DNA of 64,000 bases from Olivibacter sp. XZL3 (GCF_004368405.1 NZ_SBJH01000109.1:1-64000), one strand, 5' to 3'; positions 44,521 through 54,900 are shown, counted from the stretch's first letter. Numbers and translations: made by a program. Notes: generated by a model from the letters alone, not told the origin.

Positions 44521-47433
44521 ATGCTAAGAATAGATACGCATAAGCCATACACTTTAGTTTATTCTCTATGTCAACACGAATTTTTAGGTTATTTAATTGA
44601 GCCGCACATTGTGCAGCTAAATCCCAACGGCGAATTCTCGCTTACTTACCAACGCATTTTTAGCAATACCGCCAATGAATACATTGCCGCTTTAGAAGAA
44701 AGTGATCTAAAGATCATCAAGCTGCTAGATGAGCTGGATCAATCGGAGCTTATCAAGAAGATGCATAAAAAAACGATTCGTCCCCGTGAATTTTTCAGCA
44801 AAATTTTCGACAAGAAATTATACGATTATATCCGCCCTAAAATAGACAAGAAATTAGCCCACATATTAAAGCTGGTTGGCGATAAGCCTCTTTATTTGAT
44901 GAGTAAGGAAGGCTGGCCCGTGGAAGAAAAGCTAACGATTGCGCAAGAACCTGCCTCCGTACTGTTTCATTTTCGCCGAACAGCCGACGAGACACGGTAT
45001 TTTCCAACAATAAAATTTCGGGGCATGCGCATTGATTTTATGTTTAAGAATGCGCAGATAATCAGCAATGAGCCGGCATGGTTACTATTAGAAGGAACAC
45101 TCTATTCTTTCGAGCAGGACTTGGACGGAAAAAAGCTATCGCCTTTTTTGAACAAACGCTACATCAGCATACCAAGAAATACGGAATATAATTACTTCGA
45201 CAGATTTGTACGATCACTGATTACCAAGCATCATGTATATGCAGAGGGCTTCGACATCAGGACTTACCTGCATGAGGCCTCTCCTTTATTAAAAATCGTC
45301 AACACGAACAATGGCGATGCTTTCGCCCAGTTACAGTTTAAGTATGGCCCTTATATCTTTGATGCCGGTAGTGAGCACAAGGTGACCGTTCAAATGGACT
45401 ACAAAGAATCGGAGGATCTGTATACTTTTCATCGCGTAAAGCGGTCCTTAAAATGGGAGGAAAATCACTTACAAGAACTTATAGACCTCGGATTGTATAA
45501 GCCTGATCCGCTTTTTAATAATCTAAGTATAAAGAACAACAAAGAGCTTAGCGACGGCGCATCCAACACACATTTGTTGATCAATTGGATAAATGTTAAC
45601 CACGATTTTCTGGTTAATAAGGGTTACCAGATCGAACAAAAGGCCGAAAATCAACGAAAATATTTATTAGGCAACACAAAAATACAGCTAGAAGTAAAAG
45701 AAGAAAATGACTGGTTCGATGTACATGCCGTAGTGCGCTTTGGGCCCTATGAAATCCCTTTCATACAACTAAGGGACCATATTCTACATCAAAAAAGAGA
45801 GTTTATTTTACCTTCCGGAGAAACAGCAATCATTCCGGAAGCCTGGTTTGCTCAATTTAACAATCTTTTTTACTACTCGGCAAATAAAGGGAGCATTCAG
45901 CTTCAAAAACATCATATCGGACTCATCAACGACCTGAGCGAAAGCAATATTCAGGGACTGAGCATGGAGCGTAAATTACAACGTCTTCAGGAATTTGAAC
46001 AGATCGAAGATGTTGCGCAACCAATGAATTTTAGAGGCTCCTTGAGAAGCTACCAAAAAGCAGGTTATAATTGGTTTCATTTCTTGAAGAGTTACCATTT
46101 TGGCGGATGCCTGGCAGACGATATGGGTTTGGGTAAGACGGTACAAACGCTTGCCCTGCTTCAAAAAGAACGCGAAGAATTACAAGAGCAAGGTTTTACA
46201 GGCACGTCCTTGATTATCATGCCAACCTCACTCATTTATAATTGGCAAAGTGAAGCCAAAAAATTCGCTCCCGCATTAAAATTATTGATTCATACGGGCA
46301 CCAACAGGCCAAAGGCCAACGATCACTTCGGGAAGTTTGATGTGGTTATTACAACCTACGGTATAGCCCGCGTGGATGAAGAGCTGTTACAGGGATTTTA
46401 TTTTCACTATATCATCTTGGACGAAAGTCAGAACATAAAAAACCCGAGCTCTAAATCATTTAAGGCCGTGAAAGCACTGCGAAGCAAATACCGGCTTACC
46501 TTGAGCGGCACACCGGTTGAAAACTCCGTGGCCGACCTCTGGTCGCAGATGTCTTTCTTAAATCCGGGGTTACTTGGCAGCCATGCTCATTTCCAATCGG
46601 ACTTTGTGATTCCTATTGAAAAGAAGAAAGACGAAGAAAAAGCACGTAAGCTACAAGCGATTATTAAACCTTTCGTTTTGCGAAGGACAAAAGATCAGGT
46701 GGCGCAAGAACTTCCGCCAAAGTCTGAACAGGTTTTCTATTGTCAGATGAGCGATGAGCAGGCCGAGTACTATGAAAAAATAAAGTCAGAATATCGGAAC
46801 GTACTTTTAGAGCAGTCGCTAGATGAGCTGATGGGTAAATCACAAATTCAGGTGCTTCAAGGTTTAACAAAACTCCGCCAATTAGCCAATCATCCCCGTA
46901 TGGTGGATGAGACTTACAAGGGAGAATCCGGAAAATTTGAAAATGTGGTGCACACATTAGACAGCGTGCTGTCAAGAGGACATAAAGTTCTTATATTTTC
47001 GCAATTTGTGAAGCAGTTAGAGATTTTCCGCAACTATTTCGATAAGAAAAAGATCCGCTATGCTTATTTAGACGGCTCCACCAGAAACAGGGAAGATGTC
47101 GTCAACGCGTTTAGGACAAACGAAGAAGTGAAGCTATTTCTGATTTCCATTAAAGCAGGCGGGGTTGGCCTGAATCTGGTAGAGGCTGACTATGTGTTTA
47201 TTTTAGATCCTTGGTGGAACCCAGCGGTAGAACAACAAGCTATTGATCGATCGCATCGCATTGGGCAAACGAAGAATGTGTTCATCTACAAGTTTATCAC
47301 GAAAGACAGTGTAGAAGAAAAAATTCTGGCCTTACAAGATCGCAAGAAGGTCATAGCGAACCAACTGATCACCACAGAAGAAAGCTTCGTTAAGTCGTTA
47401 ACGTCCGAGGACATTAAAGAGCTACTTACCTAA
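44521..47433 (+). CDS. SNF2-family DEAD/DEAH-box helicase
   Basis: A 970-residue Swi2/Snf2 ATPase. The C-terminal half has Walker A DDMGLGKTVQT at about 535-545, motif II DESQ at about 632 in LDESQNIKN, and helicase C motifs SIKAGGVGLNLVEADYVF and QAIDRSHRIGQT. The N-terminal half of about 450 residues is less recognisable and lacks a clear SWIM zinc finger. It probably translocates on DNA to remodel protein complexes. The motif II serine is a variant of the usual DEAQ/DEAH, but the rest of the motor is intact. Confidence 0.92.
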   Translation: MLRIDTHKPYTLVYSLCQHEFLGYLIEPHIVQLNPNGEFSLTYQRIFSNTANEYIAALEESDLKIIKLLDELDQSELIKKMHKKTIRPREFFSKIFDKKLYDYIRPKIDKKLAHILKLVGDKPLYLMSKEGWPVEEKLTIAQEPASVLFHFRRTADETRYFPTIKFRGMRIDFMFKNAQIISNEPAWLLLEGTLYSFEQDLDGKKLSPFLNKRYISIPRNTEYNYFDRFVRSLITKHHVYAEGFDIRTYLHEASPLLKIVNTNNGDAFAQLQFKYGPYIFDAGSEHKVTVQMDYKESEDLYTFHRVKRSLKWEENHLQELIDLGLYKPDPLFNNLSIKNNKELSDGASNTHLLINWINVNHDFLVNKGYQIEQKAENQRKYLLGNTKIQLEVKEENDWFDVHAVVRFGPYEIPFIQLRDHILHQKREFILPSGETAIIPEAWFAQFNNLFYYSANKGSIQLQKHHIGLINDLSESNIQGLSMERKLQRLQEFEQIEDVAQPMNFRGSLRSYQKAGYNWFHFLKSYHFGGCLADDMGLGKTVQTLALLQKEREELQEQGFTGTSLIIMPTSLIYNWQSEAKKFAPALKLLIHTGTNRPKANDHFGKFDVVITTYGIARVDEELLQGFYFHYIILDESQNIKNPSSKSFKAVKALRSKYRLTLSGTPVENSVADLWSQMSFLNPGLLGSHAHFQSDFVIPIEKKKDEEKARKLQAIIKPFVLRRTKDQVAQELPPKSEQVFYCQMSDEQAEYYEKIKSEYRNVLLEQSLDELMGKSQIQVLQGLTKLRQLANHPRMVDETYKGESGKFENVVHTLDSVLSRGHKVLIFSQFVKQLEIFRNYFDKKKIRYAYLDGSTRNREDVVNAFRTNEEVKLFLISIKAGGVGLNLVEADYVFILDPWWNPAVEQQAIDRSHRIGQTKNVFIYKFITKDSVEEKILALQDRKKVIANQLITTEESFVKSLTSEDIKELLT

Positions 47434-47486
47434 GTTCGATCTCAGGTTATTAGGGAATAGTGAATTAGTAATTTTTTACTCCAACT
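47434..47486. repeat. Short intergenic repeat
   Basis: The convergent SNF2/hexosaminidase gap contains ttagggaatagtgaattagtaatttttt, related to the ttccctattaac words seen at about 31620. Confidence 0.3.
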
Positions 47487-49751
47487 TTAATAGACCACGA
47501 TTTCGTCTGTAAAAAGGAACCCTTTTCTATCGTTTTTGCCAATAACGCGGATATAGCGGGCCAATCGGCCCTGAAGGTCGAAGCTAAAGGTCTTAAACCT
47601 AAGCGACGAGTCGGTAGCGGGTACGTCATTATCCACCCTTTGCAGCTCACGGAAGTGCTTGCCGTCATCCGATGCAAGAATTTTCACGCTCGACGGCATG
47701 TAGACGCCCGGCCCGGTAAGCTGCATAAACCGCAGCTTTACTTGATGTAATTCTTCTCGCCGTTCGAAATCGAGCGTTACATCAAAATCGCCTAAAAATC
47801 CTTGCCATTCGCCATCTCCATAGCTTAATCCGCCGTATTGTCCATTCAGCAATGTGCTATCTGCATGTGCGGGATAGCTGTCGTTCCACTTGTTGTTATA
47901 AATGATTTTTTTTCCAATTCCCTTATGTATATCGACGGTAAATTCCTTCACGTTTCCGAACCGAACGGAGTCTTTAAACACGGCTGCCTTAACGGTTGTG
48001 GTATTGAGCAACGACAAGGGGCTCAAGTATAAGGTAGCGTTCCTGGTAGGTTCACTCCCATCCGTGGTATACCTGATTTCTGGGTCGTATTGTTCGGACG
48101 CGATCACTACAGTAGCCTTCTTCGTATTGGTGTCGTATTTACCTGTCATATCCACATCGTAGGAAGGTCTGTAGTAATTGACGTTTAATCGCTGTAAAAG
48201 CAGGTAGTGCTTCTGCAGGCGTTTTCGGAAATCCTGCCAGTTCCTTTTCTCCGTTGGCGTCCATGCAACTTCCGCCAGCGCAATAGCTCGAGGGAAAATC
48301 ATGTATTCAACCTGCTCTTGCGTAGGCATATACTCAGTCCACACATTGGCCTGTACACCTAATATATGCGCTTGCTTATCTGCTGCAATATCCGGCGAAA
48401 TAGGATGATAAGCGTAAACTTTCTCTAAGGTTAAAAGGCCTCCCATTGCCTCCGGCTGCCCAATCGGATTGCTTTGATAAGAATCGAAATACATATAGCT
48501 TCCAGGTGTCATGATGACATCATGTCCGGCATTTGCCGCCTCGACGCCCCCTTTTTCTCCTCGCCAGCTCATGACCGTTGCGTCCGGCGCTAAGCCACCT
48601 TCCAATATTTCATCCCACCCGATTAGCTTTCTTCCCTTCTCCTTCAAATAAGCGCCAACACGTTTGATCGCATAACTTTGCAGCCCTTCCTCATTTTCAA
48701 GATTTTCATTTCGTATCCGATCCTGGCATTTGGGACATCCCTTCCAGGCTTTCTTATCCACTTCATCGCCCCCGATGTGGATATAGGTAGAGGGGAAAAT
48801 TTCCAGTACTTCATCCAACACGCCCGTGACAAACGAAAAGGTCTCTTCATTTCCGATACAGAACTCAGCATTTTTATAGGGCTCACCGGAACAGGACAAA
48901 TGAGGAAAAGCGGCCAACACTTCTTCACTATGGCCGGGTATTTCGATCTCCGGAATGACGGTAATGCCCCGATCTGCCGCATAAGCCACTAGATCACGCG
49001 CTTCCGCTTGGGTATAATAGCCCCCTGAAGCGTTGGGATCCCCCATTTCAAGGTATCGGCCTCCCTGATTTCGCCAATCTTTCCATTGCGGGTAATTGCG
49101 CCACGCTGCTTTTTGTGTAAGCGCCGGATACTTTTTGATTTCAAGGCGCCATCCGGCTCCGTCTGTTAAATGCCAATGAAAAGTATTCAATTTATATAAA
49201 ACCATCAGGTCGAGCATCCTTTTTAGAAAAGAGATCGGATAAAAATGACGCGAAACATCAAGCATTAATCCACGGTAGTTGAACTTGGGTTCATCCTTAA
49301 TAGACGCGGCAGGCACTAAACGCCCGTCGGTTTGCGTATAAGCAATCTGCATGAGGGTTGCCAAAGCATGTATAACCGCCATCCGATTATGAGCAACGAT
49401 CATTATTTTATCCGTGTCTACCTCCAACTGGTAAGCGCTTTCCGGCAAACGGTCTTCAGCCTCTGCTTGTAATAAAAAAATGCCTTTTTCCGGCAGCTTT
49501 TTCCGCGATTTCACCTTGTGCGCTGTTTCAAAATGAATATACGGGTGCGATCTGAGAAGCTCGGACTCTGCGGCGAAGTCTTGACTTACGTATACGTCTA
49601 CCATTTCAGGATATTGAAAATATCCCGTCCTTTCTTGTATAAATGTAGGCGCCGGGATAATAGAGAGACTATCTTGAGCAAAGATTACGGCTGGGCAAAA
49701 GCAAAGAATAAGCCATAGAAATAGCCCGGTAGAGAACTTCTTCTTTTCCAT
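47487..49751 (-). CDS. Beta-N-acetylhexosaminidase, GH20
   Basis: Exported glycoside hydrolase that removes terminal GlcNAc/GalNAc. From the ATG at 49751 it is 754 residues with a signal peptide (about 1-25), a GH20b domain, the catalytic (beta/alpha)8 barrel with the Asp329-Glu330 pair in HIGGDEVD, then a chitobiase/hexosaminidase C-terminal domain and a discoidin-like (F5/8 type C) domain near the C-terminus. An exact -7 box TAAGTTTG at 49778-49785 (minus strand), with ATTG 20 bases further upstream, makes a good promoter. Confidence 0.93.
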   Translation of the reverse strand: MEKKKFSTGLFLWLILCFCPAVIFAQDSLSIIPAPTFIQERTGYFQYPEMVDVYVSQDFAAESELLRSHPYIHFETAHKVKSRKKLPEKGIFLLQAEAEDRLPESAYQLEVDTDKIMIVAHNRMAVIHALATLMQIAYTQTDGRLVPAASIKDEPKFNYRGLMLDVSRHFYPISFLKRMLDLMVLYKLNTFHWHLTDGAGWRLEIKKYPALTQKAAWRNYPQWKDWRNQGGRYLEMGDPNASGGYYTQAEARDLVAYAADRGITVIPEIEIPGHSEEVLAAFPHLSCSGEPYKNAEFCIGNEETFSFVTGVLDEVLEIFPSTYIHIGGDEVDKKAWKGCPKCQDRIRNENLENEEGLQSYAIKRVGAYLKEKGRKLIGWDEILEGGLAPDATVMSWRGEKGGVEAANAGHDVIMTPGSYMYFDSYQSNPIGQPEAMGGLLTLEKVYAYHPISPDIAADKQAHILGVQANVWTEYMPTQEQVEYMIFPRAIALAEVAWTPTEKRNWQDFRKRLQKHYLLLQRLNVNYYRPSYDVDMTGKYDTNTKKATVVIASEQYDPEIRYTTDGSEPTRNATLYLSPLSLLNTTTVKAAVFKDSVRFGNVKEFTVDIHKGIGKKIIYNNKWNDSYPAHADSTLLNGQYGGLSYGDGEWQGFLGDFDVTLDFERREELHQVKLRFMQLTGPGVYMPSSVKILASDDGKHFRELQRVDNDVPATDSSLRFKTFSFDLQGRLARYIRVIGKNDRKGFLFTDEIVVY

Positions 49752-49777
49752 TCGTTTGTTAATAAGATCTGACGCTG

Positions 49778-49809
49778 CAAACTTAGGGAAATTAGCGCGT
49801 ATATCCAAT
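49778..49809 (-). promoter_or_regulatory. Promoter of the hexosaminidase gene
   Basis: Minus strand: ATTG (49806-49809), a 20-base spacer, TAAGTTTG (49778-49785). The leader is about 20 bases to the ATG at 49751. Confidence 0.55.
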
Positions 49810-49881
49810 GTACGAAGGATGACCGGGATATCAATTTAATGCTTTAATGATAACGCCACCGTGTGCGAACTGTAATTTCGA

Positions 49882-50532
49882 CTAATTAAACGAAAATTTC
49901 AGGTAGTTGATATTCTTATTGTCGGCTAAGTATTTTTTTTCGTAGTAAGTCTTTATGGCAAGCATATCATTTACGAGTTCGGAACGATATAAATCTTCCG
50001 TTTTGCAATGGAGCGTCAGTTTAAGCTCTTCTATTTTACCGAAGGTGTAGGCGTGTAGACCGTCGTTATCCGTTTTTAAATTGACGCAGCCTCCCTCTTT
50101 CAGAACATGACGATAACGCGCTAAAAACTTATCGGACGTTAAGCGCTTCTTTTCGCGACTAATTTGAGGTTGCGGGTCGGGAAAAGTTATCCAAATTTCG
50201 TCTACCTCTCCTTCCTCAAAGAAGTCCAGTAGGGTTTCAATCTGTATCCTTAAAAAAGCGACATTATTTATCAGCTCCTCCCGTGCGGTTTTCGCGCCCC
50301 TCCAAATACGATTCCCTTTGTAATCTACACCAATGAAATTCTTTTCCGGAAAAAGCTTCGCCATATTTACGGCATACTCCCCTTTGCCGCAGGCGAGCTC
50401 CAGCACGACAGGGTTGTTGTTACCAAAATGTTGTGAGGCCCACTTCCCTTTCATCACTTTTCCCTCCTCCAACTGTAACACGTTATCAAAGGTTGCTATC
50501 TCAGCAAATTTTCTCAATTTATCTTTTCCCAT
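49882..50532 (-). CDS. trmB: tRNA (guanine-N7-)-methyltransferase
   Basis: Makes m7G46 in tRNAs. The 216-residue protein has SAM motif VLELACGKGEYAVNMAKLFPE, FIGVDYKG, and the catalytic/SAM-binding ITFPDPQPQISREKKRLTS block typical of TrmB. A strong promoter lies upstream (minus-strand TTTG, 18 bases, TAAGTTTG), ending about eight bases before the ATG, so the message is nearly leaderless. Confidence 0.95.
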   Translation of the reverse strand: MGKDKLRKFAEIATFDNVLQLEEGKVMKGKWASQHFGNNNPVVLELACGKGEYAVNMAKLFPEKNFIGVDYKGNRIWRGAKTAREELINNVAFLRIQIETLLDFFEEGEVDEIWITFPDPQPQISREKKRLTSDKFLARYRHVLKEGGCVNLKTDNDGLHAYTFGKIEELKLTLHCKTEDLYRSELVNDMLAIKTYYEKKYLADNKNINYLKFSFN

Positions 50533-50540
50533 TGCGGGTG

Positions 50541-50570
50541 CAAACTTAGATAAAAAGTTTTATACGCAAA
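50541..50570 (-). promoter_or_regulatory. Promoter of trmB
   Basis: Minus strand: TTTG (50567-50570), an 18-base spacer and TAAGTTTG (50541-50548), an exact match to both elements. It is the best promoter in the window by consensus. Confidence 0.6.
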
Positions 50571-50615
50571 ATAGTTGTGAGTTGTCCGTTGCCGGTTGCG
50601 AGTGGCCTAGAACAC

Positions 50616-52067
50616 CTACCAACGCCAATCGCCTGAAATGCGCAGTGGCTCTTCCAGTTTATTTTTAATCATGAGCGCCTTTACTTCTTCGTCGGAAAGC
50701 CTTTTGGCCTCAATCTCCGGGGCATCCGCTATGCCGTAGGCCAGCATCGCACTAAAGCGAACGGTATTGATGAGCCCCTGCTTGTCCACCAAGTTTATAT
50801 GGTCACAATCGGCATGATAACAATTAAGAACGTCCTTACTTAGGTAAGTATCCCCGCCGCCACCGGTAGGTATCCCTTGCAGCATAAAGGGCTGATGATC
50901 GCTGTGTAAACCAGTTCTGCCCTGAAAGTTATTCTTAAACGCTGTGTCTACAGCCTGCACCTGTTTTCCGATGGTCTCAAACAAGGGTCTACTTTCTTCT
51001 ACGCTTGCCTGAAAACTTTTTGGATTGTTGGTCATATCAAAATTCAGCATATAGCGAATATCATCGATACGCTTATCCTCTATAGCTCGTTGCACATAAG
51101 CTTTCGAACCAAGCAAACCTTCTTCTTCGCCCATAAAGAGCACGAATTCAATCGTTCGACGCGGTTTCAGGTTCAGTTTTTTAAGCGTCCGAGCCATATC
51201 GATTACTGCAAAAGCGCCTATACCGTTATCAATTGCCCCCGTAGCCAAATCCCAACTGTCTAAATGTCCGCCAACGACTATCTTTTCTTCCGGTAATGCA
51301 GTCCCTTTTATACGCGCGATAACGTTACGGGCGGTGATCGGGCCGGCATAGTTTGTCATTGCAATAGAAGCAATTACTTTTCCCTTGCTTGCCAACGAAT
51401 CTTTTAGGGCCAAGCCGTCTTCCAAACCAATACATACAGCAGGAATTGAAATCAGGCTTCCTGTCACAGAAGCAGTTCCTGTGAGTAACACCCCGCCTGG
51501 AACCGTATTATAAAGCATAATTCCTTTTGCTCCATATTTAATAGCCAGCGCAGTTTTCTCCGATCGATGTAAGTTTTTTGCAAGTGGGTCAGCATCTGGC
51601 AACACACCTAAATAAGCCAAAACAATTTTCCCTTTCGCTTTGCCGGGATCTGCCAGGTAGTCGGTCTCCAACCCACTTCCCATATCCACCAATTCTGCAG
51701 TTAAATCGACCTTTTGTGGCGCATGGGCAAGCGCTACCGCTTTGATATCTTTCCTGTTATCTGTTATCTTGACTGAAAGGGTACCTCTGCTCCAGCCCTC
51801 TGCTTCAAATGCTTGAAAAGACACGTCCTCGAAACCATAGGACTTGAAGAGGTCGTAGGCAAATTGCTCTGCCTTAGCACCGTTCTCTGAGCCTGTTAAT
51901 CGATGCCCGATGCGCTCGGTAGCTGTTGCTAGCGAGGTATAAGCTTCCGAATGATGGAGTACCTCATCGTTTATCGCCTTGAAAGTAGAAATCAATGTTT
52001 CGTTCGACTGACAAAAAGCGCTGGAAACGAGAAAAAAGAGCGTGAAGGATAGGAAGCATTTAAGCAT
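50616..52067 (-). CDS. M28 family zinc peptidase
   Basis: Exported aminopeptidase-like enzyme. From the ATG at 52067 (MLKCFLSF) it is 483 residues with a signal peptide ending near SSAFCQ; the TTG at 52076 is less likely. A protease-associated (PA) domain is followed by the di-zinc M28 domain with GGHLDSWD, GAIDNGIGA, MGEEEGLLGS, NFDMTN and the distal CDHINL. It probably cleaves small peptides in the periplasm. A minus-strand TAATTTTG box at 52074-52081 suggests a leaderless transcript. Confidence 0.92.
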   Translation of the reverse strand: MLKCFLSFTLFFLVSSAFCQSNETLISTFKAINDEVLHHSEAYTSLATATERIGHRLTGSENGAKAEQFAYDLFKSYGFEDVSFQAFEAEGWSRGTLSVKITDNRKDIKAVALAHAPQKVDLTAELVDMGSGLETDYLADPGKAKGKIVLAYLGVLPDADPLAKNLHRSEKTALAIKYGAKGIMLYNTVPGGVLLTGTASVTGSLISIPAVCIGLEDGLALKDSLASKGKVIASIAMTNYAGPITARNVIARIKGTALPEEKIVVGGHLDSWDLATGAIDNGIGAFAVIDMARTLKKLNLKPRRTIEFVLFMGEEEGLLGSKAYVQRAIEDKRIDDIRYMLNFDMTNNPKSFQASVEESRPLFETIGKQVQAVDTAFKNNFQGRTGLHSDHQPFMLQGIPTGGGGDTYLSKDVLNCYHADCDHINLVDKQGLINTVRFSAMLAYGIADAPEIEAKRLSDEEVKALMIKNKLEEPLRISGDWRW

Positions 52068-52203
52068 ATTATTCAAAATTAGTGACCAAATGATTAAGTG
52101 ATATGCAATATTAACGATTTGCAGGTAAAAACAATTGTTGGCCGCATATTTTAACGTCTTTTTTCTACAACACTGCTTTGCCGAAAGCTATCGGAAACAA
52201 TTA

Positions 52204-53388
52204 TTAAACAACCCGACAAAGTAATCCCTTTAAATATTCCCCTTCAGGAAAAGAGGCTCTAATGGGGTGATCCTCGGGCTGGGTAAACTGATAAATAAAC
52301 TGTATCTCTTTTCCGGCATCCAGCGCAGCCCAAGCCAAGACCTGTTTAAAGGTATCGATGTCCATAGCGCCAGAGCACGAAAAGGTAGCGAGGAGTCCCC
52401 CGCTTTGCAGCAAAGACAAACCTAGTCGATTCAGTTCCTTATACGCGCGGGAAGCTTTTTCTAAACTGCTTCTTGACGGCGCATATTTCGGAGGATCTAA
52501 AATAACGATATCGAATTTTTCGTTTTGTTCCTTAAATAGCTTCAGCTGCTTATTGACGTCACTTTGAATGGCTTTATGCCTGGCGCTATCGAGTCCGTTC
52601 TCGCTTATATTATGACCTAAGGTCTCCATGGCCAGGGCGGAGCTATCAACGCTATACACTTCTGCTGCCCCCATTTTTAAAGCATTTAAGCTAAAACCAC
52701 CTGAATAGCAAAAACAGTCGAGCACCTTTTTACCATAAGCATATTGGGCTACAATTAATCGATTGACTCGCTGATCGCAGTAGAAGCCGGACTTTTGCCC
52801 GGCGGCTATATTCACCTTATAAGAGACGCCATTTTCGATTACGTCGACGAATTCTGGAGGGTGCTCACCAAAAAGGACGCCTCCTTCAGCCATTAAACCG
52901 TCATGGGCCCGCGCCGCCCCGTCTTCCCGTTGATAGATGCCTTTCGGTTGCAGCAATTGCCTCAATTCATCAATAACGATGGCTTTTACACGCTCGATAC
53001 CGGCGGTTAATATCTGTAGGGATATAAAGTCGCCGAAGCGATCTGCTATCAATCCCGGTAAAAAATCGGCTTCGCTGAAAATAAGCCGTGCGGTATTGGT
53101 TTGGTTGGTAAAAAGACTGGCCCTTGCGCCGACTGCTTTCCGGATGCGCGCTCGCCACCAATCTTCATCGATCTGCTTTGCCGGATTCCATTCCAACAGG
53201 CGTATTGCTACACGCGACTCGCCGTTGTAATAACCATAGGCGATGAATTCACGATCGTCGTTATAAACACGTACTACATCGCCATTTGTCGGCTTTCCCC
53301 CCGTCGTTGCTATCGCTCCCGAAAACACCCATGGGTGTAATTGCCATGCCGCTTTATCTTTACCTTTTTTTAATATAATTTCTGCCAT
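52204..53388 (-). CDS. RlmI-like class I rRNA cytosine methyltransferase
   Basis: SAM-dependent methyltransferase of the RlmI family (m5C1962 of 23S rRNA in E. coli). From the ATG at 53388 it is 394 residues. An N-terminal PUA domain (about 1-80, EIILKKGKDKAAWQLHPWVFSG) precedes the catalytic part with SAM motif DCFCYSGGFSLNALK and ILDPPKYAPS. The target in this organism is not certain. The nearest exact -7 box, TAAGTTTG at 53467-53474, would give a leader of about 75 bases. Confidence 0.88.
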   Translation of the reverse strand: MAEIILKKGKDKAAWQLHPWVFSGAIATTGGKPTNGDVVRVYNDDREFIAYGYYNGESRVAIRLLEWNPAKQIDEDWWRARIRKAVGARASLFTNQTNTARLIFSEADFLPGLIADRFGDFISLQILTAGIERVKAIVIDELRQLLQPKGIYQREDGAARAHDGLMAEGGVLFGEHPPEFVDVIENGVSYKVNIAAGQKSGFYCDQRVNRLIVAQYAYGKKVLDCFCYSGGFSLNALKMGAAEVYSVDSSALAMETLGHNISENGLDSARHKAIQSDVNKQLKLFKEQNEKFDIVILDPPKYAPSRSSLEKASRAYKELNRLGLSLLQSGGLLATFSCSGAMDIDTFKQVLAWAALDAGKEIQFIYQFTQPEDHPIRASFPEGEYLKGLLCRVV

Positions 53389-53733
53389 CTTTAGTGCCCT
53401 AACGCAGGCATCCAAAAAGTTGCCGTTTCCGAATCAACTCTTTAGATGCCTCTCTTAAACAAGGTCAAACTTAGATAAAATGGCTGGCATTCTCCACCAT
53501 GGATGTGATAAAAAGCGGTAAAGCACCAGCATTAAGCTGTAAGCACTATACCTTAGGCCCTAAGGTATAAGGCCTAAGGTATAGGGATAAGCTACAGGAA
53601 ATAAGGGATAAGGCAATAATGGACTGGCAACTAATAACTAATAACCAACAACTATTTCCCAAAAAAACAGCAACCGTATGCAACACCTTTCAACCTGCTG
53701 CGTCTATTAGACAAAGAACAATAAATAATTACA
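53389..53733. repeat. Non-coding gap with a perfect inverted repeat
   Basis: This gap holds no gene. It includes the word-repeat stretch: ctataccttaggcc (53546-53559) and its exact complement ggcctaaggtatag (53571-53584), then ataagggataagg and ggcaactaataactaataaccaacaac. A minus-strand -7 box TAAGTTTG is at 53467-53474. Otherwise nothing is recognised. Confidence 0.6.
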
Positions 53734-54270
53734 TTGGAAGTCAGCTATAGCGACCCGCATGAAGATTTGATTGCCGACTGTAAGAAAGGCAACCGGCAAG
53801 CTCAATTTAAATTGTACAAGCTTTATTCGAAAGCCATGTATAATACAGCTTTGCGTATTGTGCTCGACGCGGAGGAAGCGGCTGATGTGCTGCAGGACGC
53901 ATTTATTGACGCTTTTAAGCGGTTGGACAGCTTTCGGCAAGAAAGTACCTTCGGCTTATGGATGAAACAGATTGTTGTTAATAAATCGCTCTCGGCGCTA
54001 AGAAAGAGAACCGTCGTTTTTGAATCTATCAGCGATATAGACGATGTAGCGGATGAAGAGATCGAAGAAAGCAACTACAGCTTTCAATTAGAAAAGGTAA
54101 AAGAAGCGATCAATCAATTAGCAGCGGGTTATCGCCTGGTTTTAACGCTTTATCTATTGGAAGGCTACGACCACGAGGAGATCGCCCATATACTCAAAAT
54201 CAGCGAAAACACTTCTCGTACGCAATTTTTAAGAGCAAAAAGAAAACTATTGGAGATACTTAAGAATTAA
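53734..54270 (+). CDS. ECF-type RNA polymerase sigma factor
   Basis: A 178-residue sigma-70 family factor with region 2 (AADVLQDAFIDAFKRL, FGLWMKQIVVNKSLSALRKR) and region 4 (LTLYLLEGYDHEEIAHILKISENTSRTQFLRAKRKL). No ATG precedes the conserved N-terminus; the TTG at 53734 is the only plausible start. It directs polymerase to a specific regulon, probably linked to the envelope. The next two genes, a membrane protein and a surface repeat protein, follow in the same direction, so the first is likely the anti-sigma factor. Confidence 0.9.
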   Translation: MEVSYSDPHEDLIADCKKGNRQAQFKLYKLYSKAMYNTALRIVLDAEEAADVLQDAFIDAFKRLDSFRQESTFGLWMKQIVVNKSLSALRKRTVVFESISDIDDVADEEIEESNYSFQLEKVKEAINQLAAGYRLVLTLYLLEGYDHEEIAHILKISENTSRTQFLRAKRKLLEILKN

Positions 54271-54354
54271 AATAATGTATCCATCAAAATGTGGGTTTGG
54301 AAAGTTAATAGAAGCCGCTCTTTGGCCAAAAGGAGCTTCGTAAAAAATTTAAGT

Positions 54355-54900
54355 ATGGGAGATATTGAGAAATTCATTACCGACAACAGGAAAGCATTTG
54401 ATGATGAATTACCACCTGATGGGATTTGGGAGAACATAACAGCGGTTTTCGAGGGGGAAGATTTAATAAAAAAGCGCGAGAAATCCTTACGTCTTAGGAC
54501 TATGGTATCGGCAGCAGCCATGTTGGTGCTAATAGCTAGTGCGGCCATCTTATTTTACTATACACGTCCGTCTGCCCGTCTTGACTACAGTCAGATAGAC
54601 CCGGTATTAGCGAAACAACAAGTAGAATACGCTTCGCTGATTAATGAGAAAAAAGATGCTTTATCGACTATGGCTATGAACGATCCACAGTTGTATCAGG
54701 AATTTACAGCGGTTATTGAAAAAATGCAGGCAAACTACAAACAACTCAAAACGGAACTCAATCAAAGTCCAAATAAAGAGTTAACCTTAGAAGCGATGAT
54801 CAATAACCTAAAGGTACAGATTGAAGTTCTTAATCAACAGTTGGAAATTTTAAATTATATCCATAAACAAGAAAAAAAGACTCCTTATGAACAGATATAA
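54355..54900 (+). CDS. Single-pass membrane protein, possible anti-sigma factor
   Basis: No named family recognised. The 181-residue product (ATG at 54355; an upstream ATG at 54289 would add 22 basic residues) has a soluble N-terminal part with ELPPDGIWENITAVFEGE, one transmembrane segment (about 49-69) and a coiled-coil-like C-terminal part rich in Glu, Lys and Gln. This architecture and the position directly after an ECF sigma gene suggest an anti-sigma factor, but the anti-sigma domain is not recognisable. It overlaps the next gene by 14 bases. Confidence 0.7.
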   Translation: MGDIEKFITDNRKAFDDELPPDGIWENITAVFEGEDLIKKREKSLRLRTMVSAAAMLVLIASAAILFYYTRPSARLDYSQIDPVLAKQQVEYASLINEKKDALSTMAMNDPQLYQEFTAVIEKMQANYKQLKTELNQSPNKELTLEAMINNLKVQIEVLNQQLEILNYIHKQEKKTPYEQI